A DNA stretch of 64,000 nt from Sphingobacterium siyangense (GTDB taxonomy: Bacteria; Bacteroidota; Bacteroidia; Sphingobacteriales; Sphingobacteriaceae). Below, one piece after another: positions 54,696 to 61,671 of this stretch. The DNA lies in assembly GCF_007830445.1 (NCBI RefSeq), contig NZ_VLKR01000005.1:124001-188000 (forward strand). Direction: 5' to 3'. The translations under genes were made by a program, and so were the position numbers. The notes beneath the pieces were generated by a model. The model had not been told where the DNA came from. It saw only the letters and a program-made list of their open reading frames with translations, and searched no databases. How positions within the stretch are numbered: position 1 is the first letter of the stretch; the number at the start of each line of letters is the position of its first letter.

Positions 54696-55481
54696 ATGAA
54701 GATGAAATTGAAATTGTTGCCTTGGGCTGCGGTCCTTTTCGCTGTAATCAGTATGTCTTTTTTGGAAAAACAGCATAAACCGACCTTATTTATTATTGGT
54801 GATTCCACCGTAAAAAACGGACAGGGAAATGGGGCCAATGGACAGTGGGGCTGGGGAAGTTTGATCGGTCAGTATTTTAAATTAGATAAGATCAATGTCA
54901 AGAATCGTGCTTTGGGGGGAACAAGTACCCGGACATTTTATAACAATCCAAAGCTTTGGCAGAGGGTACTGGATAGCATACAGCCGGGCGATTTTGTCCT
55001 TATGCAATTTGGACATAATGATTCAAGTCCTATTGTGGATACGTTACGTGCTCGTGGAACGATAAAAGGAAATGGCGACGATTACCAAGAAGTGTATAAT
55101 CCATTGCTGAAGCAACATGAAGTTGTCTATAGTTATGGTTTTTACTTACGTCGATTTGTGAAAAATATTCAAGACAAAGGAGCCACAGCAATTATTTGTT
55201 CACCTATTCCGCGCAATGCCTGGGAAGGAAACCAAGTGCGTAAATCGGATTATGCAACATGGGCAAAAGAAGCTGCACAACAGGCTAATGCGTTTTTTAT
55301 CCCCTTGCAGGATCAAGTGATAGCCCAGTATGAAACATTGGGGAAAAAGAAAGTAGAAACAGAATTTTTTGATCCTAAAGATGCGACCCATACAATTAAA
55401 GCAGGTGCTTTGCTAAATGCTAAACTCGTTGCTGAACAATTGAAAGCACAAACCAAAATCGGTCTAAAGAAATTTATGTAG
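54696..55481 (+). CDS. Rhamnogalacturonan acetylesterase (CE12), copy 2 of tandem pair
   Basis: A 261-residue secreted SGNH esterase homologous to the preceding gene. Motifs: Ser in LFIIGDSTVKNGQG, Gly in NRALGGTSTRTFY, Asn in MQFGHNDSSP, Asp/His in KDATHTIKAGA. A longer insert follows the Asn block (RGTIKGNGDDYQEVYNPL, YSYGFYLRRFV), so substrate or position specificity may differ from copy 1, for example O-2 against O-3 acetyl groups; this is inference. It sits 2 bp after copy 1 and 1 bp before the sulfatase gene. Confidence 0.94.
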   Translation: MKMKLKLLPWAAVLFAVISMSFLEKQHKPTLFIIGDSTVKNGQGNGANGQWGWGSLIGQYFKLDKINVKNRALGGTSTRTFYNNPKLWQRVLDSIQPGDFVLMQFGHNDSSPIVDTLRARGTIKGNGDDYQEVYNPLLKQHEVVYSYGFYLRRFVKNIQDKGATAIICSPIPRNAWEGNQVRKSDYATWAKEAAQQANAFFIPLQDQVIAQYETLGKKKVETEFFDPKDATHTIKAGALLNAKLVAEQLKAQTKIGLKKFM

Positions 55482-55482
55482 T

Positions 55483-57078
55483 ATGATAAAATCTACTTTT
55501 CCGCTGGCGATCTTCTTTCTGCTCACAGTATTTACAGTCCGTGCACAGCAACGGCCCAATATTGTGTTGATTCTGGCCGATGACATGGGCTATGCCGATT
55601 TAGGTTGTTTTGGTTCCGAAATTCAGACCCCACATTTGGATAAAATGGCAAAGGAAGGTATTAAGATGACTAACTTTTATAATGCTTCGCGTTGTTGTCC
55701 ATCACGTGCTTCTCTATTGACCGGATTGTATCCGCATCAGGCAGGTGTGGGCGATATGATGAACAAGCGTCCTTTTCCTGCCTATCAGGGCTATTTAAAT
55801 CGAAACTCGGTCACATTGGCCGAACTATTGAAAAGCGCAGGTTATGGAACTTATATGGCTGGGAAATGGCATGTTGGACAGGAAAAAGAAAATTGGCCTC
55901 GGCAGCGTGGATTTCAGCGCTACTATGGGCTAATTGATGGAGCAAACAGCTACTTTGAAAACCGGCCTTATCGTCCCAAACAAACATTGACGATAGCTTT
56001 GGACAATGAGACGATCGTTCCGCCAAAAGATTACTATAGCTCGGATGCCTATACGGATTATGCGATGGCTTTCATTGGTGAGCATTTGGAAACGAAAAAA
56101 GAGGATCCTTTTTTTCTATACCTCGCTTTTCAGGCGCCCCACTGGCCTATACATGCCAAACCGCAGGATATTGCAAAGTATCGGGGTAAATATATGGAAG
56201 GCTGGGAGGCTATCCGTGAAAAGCGTTTTCAAAAACAGCAGCAGTTAGGGATAGTGCCACCAACGACCAAATTGTCTCCAATGGATACCACCTTGCGAAA
56301 TTGGAATGATTGCAGCTGGGAAGAAAAAGTAAAATGGGATGAAAAGATGGCTGTCTACGCGGCGATGGTAGACGAATTGGATCAGAATGTTGGCCGACTG
56401 GTTGATTATCTCCAATCAAAAGGGCAATTGGACAACACTGTTTTTATTTTTCTCTCTGATAACGGGGCGAGCAATGAGACCATAACCAATGCGGGATTTA
56501 CAGCAGAAATTAGAGCTGCGAATGAATTTCCTGCTAGTCATCCACGTTCTTTTACAGCTTATGGAATCGAAGGCGCTGCAGTGAGCAATACGCCTTTCAA
56601 AAAGTTCAAGCATTGGGAGTTTGAGGGTGGCAATGCAACCAGTTTTATCGCATATGGCCCCAAGTTTCTGCCTCAAGGAAAACAGTTTGATAGGCCAGCC
56701 CATTTGATCGATATCATGCCAACCTTAGCACAATGGTCGGGAGCAAACTATCCTAAAAATTATGCCGGTAATACGATTAAACCGATGGAAGGGGCCTCCT
56801 TGCTTCCGCTATGGAATGAGCAACAGAAGGATATGGATAGGGAAATTTGTTTTGAGCACGAAGGTAACAAAGCTGTGCGCAAAGGAAAATGGAAATTGGT
56901 CTCTTCCTATCCTGAAAATAGGTGGTATTTATATGATATAGAAAAAGATAGAAGTGAAACAGTAGACTTATCAGCCTCTTTTCCGAAAATATACCGAGAA
57001 ATGGTTCAGATCTATGAAAACTGGGCGAAAAGGGTTGGTGTGATACCCTACGAGCAGCTCGCTCAAAAACCTTCATGA
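55483..57078 (+). CDS. Secreted S1-family sulfatase
   Basis: A 531-residue sulfatase with signal peptide ending FTVRAQ. The active-site block RCCPSRASLLTGLYPHQ carries the Cys (Cys71) that must be converted to formylglycine within the C-x-P-S-R motif. Metal ligands are in LADDMGYADLG (two Asp) and FLSDNGASNE; AGKWHVG, with its Lys and His, is also present. It would remove sulfate esters from a sugar. No maturase (anSME or FGE) gene is visible in the window, so activation must come from elsewhere. Its place 1 bp after a pectin deacetylase is unusual, since RG-I is not normally sulfated; the true substrate is open. Confidence 0.92.
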   Translation: MIKSTFPLAIFFLLTVFTVRAQQRPNIVLILADDMGYADLGCFGSEIQTPHLDKMAKEGIKMTNFYNASRCCPSRASLLTGLYPHQAGVGDMMNKRPFPAYQGYLNRNSVTLAELLKSAGYGTYMAGKWHVGQEKENWPRQRGFQRYYGLIDGANSYFENRPYRPKQTLTIALDNETIVPPKDYYSSDAYTDYAMAFIGEHLETKKEDPFFLYLAFQAPHWPIHAKPQDIAKYRGKYMEGWEAIREKRFQKQQQLGIVPPTTKLSPMDTTLRNWNDCSWEEKVKWDEKMAVYAAMVDELDQNVGRLVDYLQSKGQLDNTVFIFLSDNGASNETITNAGFTAEIRAANEFPASHPRSFTAYGIEGAAVSNTPFKKFKHWEFEGGNATSFIAYGPKFLPQGKQFDRPAHLIDIMPTLAQWSGANYPKNYAGNTIKPMEGASLLPLWNEQQKDMDREICFEHEGNKAVRKGKWKLVSSYPENRWYLYDIEKDRSETVDLSASFPKIYREMVQIYENWAKRVGVIPYEQLAQKPS

Positions 57079-57192
57079 TTTCGCAGACACCAACAGCAAT
57101 GAAAGCAAAAGAAGGTTCTCTCTGGCCAATAAGATCAGACACTTTCAGAAAAAAAAGGAATTCCCGTTATGAATAATTATATAAAGAAAAAC

Positions 57193-58347
57193 ATGAAAAT
57201 ATTTAATACTTATACGACCACTTTATTGATTGCATTTTTCCTTTCAGCATGTTCATCGACGAAGAAAGTTGTCGAACAGAAGCCGGAATTATCTGCTGTA
57301 GATGTACTCCAATCGTTGCAGTTGACCAATCGTTATTTCATGAACAAATGGACAGATACAGGGAAACCGATCTACACCAACCGTTGGCGGCCGAGCAACA
57401 TCTGGACCCGGGCTGTTTATTACGAAGGGCTCATGGCACTTTATCAGATTGATAAAAACAACGAATACTACAATTATGCAGTGGATTGGGGAAATAAACA
57501 TGACTGGGGGATGCGCAACGGTTTAGAAACTCGAAATGCCGATGACCAGGCTTGTGGGCAAACCTACTTGGATCTCTATGAGATTGAAGCAAAGCCTGAG
57601 CGTATCCAAAAGATTAAAGCCAATATAGATTACATTATCAAATCTGGAAAAGTAGACGATTGGACTTGGATTGATGCCATACAAATGGCCATGCCAATTT
57701 ATGCCAAACTGGGTGTAATGACGAAGGATCAAACTTACTTTGATTACATGTATAAAATGTATCATCATTCAAAAACACAGGAAGGTGGAGGCCTATATAA
57801 TCAGACCGATAAACTTTGGTGGCGCGATAAAGATTTTGTTCCTCCCTACAAAGAACCAAATGGTGAGGACTGTTATTGGTCACGCGGTAATGGATGGGTG
57901 GTAGCAGCTTTAGTGAGGGTACTATCTTTAATTCCGGAAAACGAAGTACATCGAGCAGAATATGTAGCGGATTATAAGGCATTGATGGAAGCACTTGTTC
58001 CTATCCAAAGACCAGATGGATTTTGGAATGTCAGCCTGCATGATCCCAATAATTTTGGCGGACGGGAAACCTCAGGGACAGCATTATTTGTCTATGGTAT
58101 GGCCTGGGGTATCAATAATGGTTTTCTAGATGCTAAAATATATCGCCCTGTTGTAGAAAAGGCATGGAAAGCAATGCTAGCAGAAGCGGTACACCCTTCT
58201 GGGTTTTTGGGCTATTTACAAGGAACAGGGAAAGAACCTAAGGATGGTCAGCCCGTCAGTTTTTCAAGTCAACCGGATTTTGAAGATTACGGTTTGGGTT
58301 GTTTTTTATTGGGAGGGACAGAGGTTTATAAAATGTTGTCAAGATAA
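57193..58347 (+). CDS. Unsaturated rhamnogalacturonyl hydrolase, GH105
   Basis: A lipoprotein of 384 residues from ATG 57193 (lipobox LSACSS); ATG 57169 would add eight residues. It is an (alpha/alpha)6 barrel enzyme of the YteR/YesR type: IWTRAVYYEGLMALYQ, NADDQACGQTYLDLYE (catalytic Asp), WTWIDAIQMAMPIYAKLG, YWSRGNGWVVAALVRVL, and the closing DFEDYGLGCFLLGGTEVYKM. It hydrolyses the unsaturated galacturonyl end left by PL11 lyase, with the periplasm as likely site. It is 1 bp upstream of the GH2 gene start and cotranscribed. Confidence 0.94.
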   Translation: MKIFNTYTTTLLIAFFLSACSSTKKVVEQKPELSAVDVLQSLQLTNRYFMNKWTDTGKPIYTNRWRPSNIWTRAVYYEGLMALYQIDKNNEYYNYAVDWGNKHDWGMRNGLETRNADDQACGQTYLDLYEIEAKPERIQKIKANIDYIIKSGKVDDWTWIDAIQMAMPIYAKLGVMTKDQTYFDYMYKMYHHSKTQEGGGLYNQTDKLWWRDKDFVPPYKEPNGEDCYWSRGNGWVVAALVRVLSLIPENEVHRAEYVADYKALMEALVPIQRPDGFWNVSLHDPNNFGGRETSGTALFVYGMAWGINNGFLDAKIYRPVVEKAWKAMLAEAVHPSGFLGYLQGTGKEPKDGQPVSFSSQPDFEDYGLGCFLLGGTEVYKMLSR

Positions 58348-58348
58348 G

Positions 58349-61306
58349 ATGAAAAGGTTCCTGTTTATTTTTTGTTGCCTGCTGCTTTCATTCGGTACAT
58401 ATGCTCAAGCGGGGAGGAGGACTTTTAGTTTTAACGCTGACTGGCGTTACCATATTGGCGATGTTAGTGATGCTTCTGCTGAAGACTTCGATGATCGCGC
58501 ATGGAAACAGGTTGCTCTGCCCCAAGCATGGAACGAAGATGAAGCTTTCACAAAAGCGATACATGACCTTTCGACAACTATTGTTTGGTATCGAAAAAAG
58601 TTTAGTATTCCCAAGGGAATTACTTCCGATAAGGTCTTTTTGGAATTTGAAGGGATTCGCTTTGGCGGAGAATTTTATCTCAATGGAAAATTTATTGGTC
58701 GTCATGAAAATGGCGTTATGGCAGCAGGACTTGATATTTCGGACCTGATTGATCGCGATCACGAAAATATCTTGGCCATACGTATAGACAATAGTTGGAG
58801 CTATCGTGAAAAGGCAACAAATAGCACGTATCAATGGAACGATAAAAACTTTAATGCAAACTATGGTGGAATTCCAAAAAATGTGTGGATCCACTTTACT
58901 TCCAAAATTTATCAGACTTTACCATTGTATTCCAATTTGAAGACTACAGGTGTTTATGTGTATGCGAAAAACATAAATATCCCTGAAAAGACAATGGATC
59001 TTTTTGTTTCTTCGGAGGTAAAGAATGAAACCCTGCAATCGCGTCTGGTCAACTTTGTTGCCGAAGTACATAATGCCGAAGGAAAATTAGTGAAAACATT
59101 TTCAAAAAAGTTCAACCTTCCTGCCAATCAAACACAACAATTGACCATGAACTCAACCATGAATCAGGTTAATTTTTGGAGCTGGGGTTATGGCTATCTC
59201 TATACGGTTACGACAAAAATTGTACAGGACAACAAAACTATAGACGCTGTAAAGACGAAAACAGGATTTCGAAAAACGGCTTTTAAAGATGGCATGGTCT
59301 ATCTGAATGATCAGGTTTTGATGATGAAGGGCTATGCACAGCGTACAAGTAATGAATGGCCTGCTGTTGGTTTGTCTGTAGCACCTTGGTTAAGTGATTT
59401 TAGCAATGGACTCATGGTCAAGAGCAATGCCAATTTGGTTCGTTGGATGCACGTAACACCTTGGAAACAGGATGTTGAATCCTGCGACCGCGTGGGACTG
59501 ATGCAAATGCTACCCGCAGGAGATGCCGAAAAAGATGTCCAAGGTAGACGTTGGGAACAGCGAACAGAGCTTATGCGTGATGCGATTATTTATTACCGCA
59601 ATAATCCAAGTGTCTTGTTTTATGAGTGTGGAAACGAGTCTATTTCGGAAGAGCATATGGCAGAGATGAAAGCCATTCGTGATCAATACGATCCAGCTGG
59701 CGGACGGGCAATTGGCTCACGTGAAATGCTGGATAGTAAGCTAGCTGAGTATGGTGGTGAAATGTTGTATATCAATAAAAGTGCGCGTCATCCCATGATC
59801 GCAACCGAATATATGCGGGATGAGGCCTTACGTAAATATTGGGACGAATTGAGTTATCCATTTCATAAGGATGGTGAAGGGCCGCTTTATAAAGGCGTAG
59901 ATGCTAGTGATTATAACAGAAACCAAGATAGTTATGTTGTTGAAGCGGTACATCGTTGGTGGGAATATTGGAAGATGCGTCCGGGCACTGGTGATCGCGT
60001 AAATTCGGGCGGTGTCAATATTATTTTCTCGGATTCCAATACCCATTTTAGGGGAAAAGAGAATTACAGAAGAAGTGGCGAAGTAGACGCCATGCGTATT
60101 CCCAAAGATGCTTACTTTGCCCACCAGGTGATGTGGGATGGCTGGATCGCTCCTGATCCAAAAGGCTTGTACCTTGTAGGACACTGGAACTATGCTCCCG
60201 GAACGAAAAAAGATGTATTGGTCGTTTCGGCCGCTGACCGGGTAGAATTAGCTGTGAACGGAAAAGTACAGAAAGAAGCGGAAAAGCTATACGACTTCCT
60301 ATACCGTTTTCCAGCCATTGATTTTGAGGCCGGCGTATTGACGGCAAAATCATTCACAAAAGATGGAAAGTTGTTAAATAAGAAAGAACTAAAAACAACA
60401 GGTGAGCCTTACAAAATCCGTTTGACGGCGCAACATGGTAAAAATGGCTTATTTGCTGATGGTAACGATATGGTATTGGCAGAAGTCGAAGTGCTTGACA
60501 AAAACGGATTACGTTGCCCATTGGCTTCTAATACGATTGACTTTAAGTTGGATGGACCGATGGATTGGCGCGGGGGTATCGCCCAGGGGCCTGATAACTA
60601 TATTTTAGCTACCTCACTTCCTGTGGAGGCTGGTGTAAATCGTGTATTACTTCGCACAAAGTACGATAAATCGGGGCGTGTGATGTTGAAGGCGACATCA
60701 AGTGGTCTGCTGTCAGATTCAACCGTCTGGACGGTGCAACCGCTCAAAACCATGGCGGATTATTTCGTCAAGGAATCCAACGAAAATTTGCCTTCATTTT
60801 TAGCGCGTGGACCAAGTCCTGCGAACCCCACATTGGTGCAACTGAAAAAAAGTCTCAAAATCCGTGCAGTTGCTGCTGGCGCCAATCAAGAGAAAGCATC
60901 ACACTCTTACGACGACAATGAACTGTCGGATTGGGTCAATGACGGACAACTAGGTACCGCCTGGATTACATATACTTTGCAGGAAAAATCCGATATTGAT
61001 GAAGTTGACCTGAAACTGAATAATTTTAGATCAAGATCTTATCCATTGCAGATTTTTGTGGACGAAAAACTTGTTTTTGACGGCAATACCGATGTGACAT
61101 TAGGCTATTGTACCTTGTCATTTCCGCGCACAAGGGGTGAAAAGATAACAATAAAACTTAAAAATGCACCTTTTACCACGAGGGAAAACAATCAGGTTGA
61201 AATGGGGGGCAAGAAACTTGATGATGGTGTGGCCCGTAATGACGCGAATGCCAAAGGCACCTTGAGCATTATCGAAGCTGACATACATCAGGTAGTGGCC
61301 AATTAA
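58349..61306 (+). CDS. GH2 family glycosidase, probable beta-galactosidase (985 aa)
   Basis: A secreted GH2 enzyme from ATG 58349 (MKRFLFIFCCLLLSFGTYAQ signal), one base after the GH105 stop; a longer frame from 58244 overlaps that gene and is not credible. The jelly roll (about 25-190) and Ig-like domain precede the TIM barrel, with acid/base E430 in FYECGNESIS and nucleophile E487 in MIATEYMRDE. A DUF4982-like beta domain (VLVVSAADRVELAVNGK, about 625-680) and more beta modules follow. RG-I loci in Bacteroidota carry such GH2s for galactose or GalA-containing side groups. The exact sugar cannot be read. It lacks the LacZ small-chain domain of the GH2 at 45640. Confidence 0.88.
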   Translation: MKRFLFIFCCLLLSFGTYAQAGRRTFSFNADWRYHIGDVSDASAEDFDDRAWKQVALPQAWNEDEAFTKAIHDLSTTIVWYRKKFSIPKGITSDKVFLEFEGIRFGGEFYLNGKFIGRHENGVMAAGLDISDLIDRDHENILAIRIDNSWSYREKATNSTYQWNDKNFNANYGGIPKNVWIHFTSKIYQTLPLYSNLKTTGVYVYAKNINIPEKTMDLFVSSEVKNETLQSRLVNFVAEVHNAEGKLVKTFSKKFNLPANQTQQLTMNSTMNQVNFWSWGYGYLYTVTTKIVQDNKTIDAVKTKTGFRKTAFKDGMVYLNDQVLMMKGYAQRTSNEWPAVGLSVAPWLSDFSNGLMVKSNANLVRWMHVTPWKQDVESCDRVGLMQMLPAGDAEKDVQGRRWEQRTELMRDAIIYYRNNPSVLFYECGNESISEEHMAEMKAIRDQYDPAGGRAIGSREMLDSKLAEYGGEMLYINKSARHPMIATEYMRDEALRKYWDELSYPFHKDGEGPLYKGVDASDYNRNQDSYVVEAVHRWWEYWKMRPGTGDRVNSGGVNIIFSDSNTHFRGKENYRRSGEVDAMRIPKDAYFAHQVMWDGWIAPDPKGLYLVGHWNYAPGTKKDVLVVSAADRVELAVNGKVQKEAEKLYDFLYRFPAIDFEAGVLTAKSFTKDGKLLNKKELKTTGEPYKIRLTAQHGKNGLFADGNDMVLAEVEVLDKNGLRCPLASNTIDFKLDGPMDWRGGIAQGPDNYILATSLPVEAGVNRVLLRTKYDKSGRVMLKATSSGLLSDSTVWTVQPLKTMADYFVKESNENLPSFLARGPSPANPTLVQLKKSLKIRAVAAGANQEKASHSYDDNELSDWVNDGQLGTAWITYTLQEKSDIDEVDLKLNNFRSRSYPLQIFVDEKLVFDGNTDVTLGYCTLSFPRTRGEKITIKLKNAPFTTRENNQVEMGGKKLDDGVARNDANAKGTLSIIEADIHQVVAN

Positions 61307-61347
61307 GAAAATTTGTCGATCATAAAATAGTTGAAGACTTAAAAGAA

Positions 61348-61659
61348 ATGGAGAAAATAGCATTTAAAATGAAATTGAAACCGGGAATGTCTGGGGAATA
61401 TAAGCGGAGACATGACACGATCTGGCCAGAATTAATAACCTTATTACGCGAAAATGGGGTGTCTGATTATTCCATTTTTTTGGATGAGGAGACAGATACT
61501 CTATTTGCTGTTCAATATTTAGCAGGACATTCGTCACAAGAGTTGGGTAAGGAAGCTATTGTTCAGCAATGGTGGGATTATATGTATGATATCATGGAAG
61601 TACATGCCGATCATTCTCCAGTATCGGTCAGTTTGAAAAAAGTATTTCACATGGATTAG
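61348..61659 (+). CDS. rhaM: L-rhamnose mutarotase
   Basis: A 103-residue cytoplasmic protein, the typical RhaM size. It interconverts alpha- and beta-L-rhamnose so that the isomerase gets its preferred anomer. The catalytic pair known from E. coli RhaM is at the same places: Tyr18 and His22 (GEYKRRHDTIWPEL), with the conserved tryptophans in QQWWDYM. It is separated from the main rha operon by 41 kb and sits instead between GH2 and GH106 genes, where rhamnose is released, which couples its expression to RG-I degradation. Confidence 0.95.
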   Translation: MEKIAFKMKLKPGMSGEYKRRHDTIWPELITLLRENGVSDYSIFLDEETDTLFAVQYLAGHSSQELGKEAIVQQWWDYMYDIMEVHADHSPVSVSLKKVFHMD

Positions 61660-61671
61660 GCCAATTGTAAC

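Noticed and set aside
58244..58348. Long GH2 frame starting inside the GH105 gene
   Set aside because: The extra 35 residues read the GH105 coding sequence in another frame and hide the signal peptide; ATG 58349 is one base after the GH105 stop.
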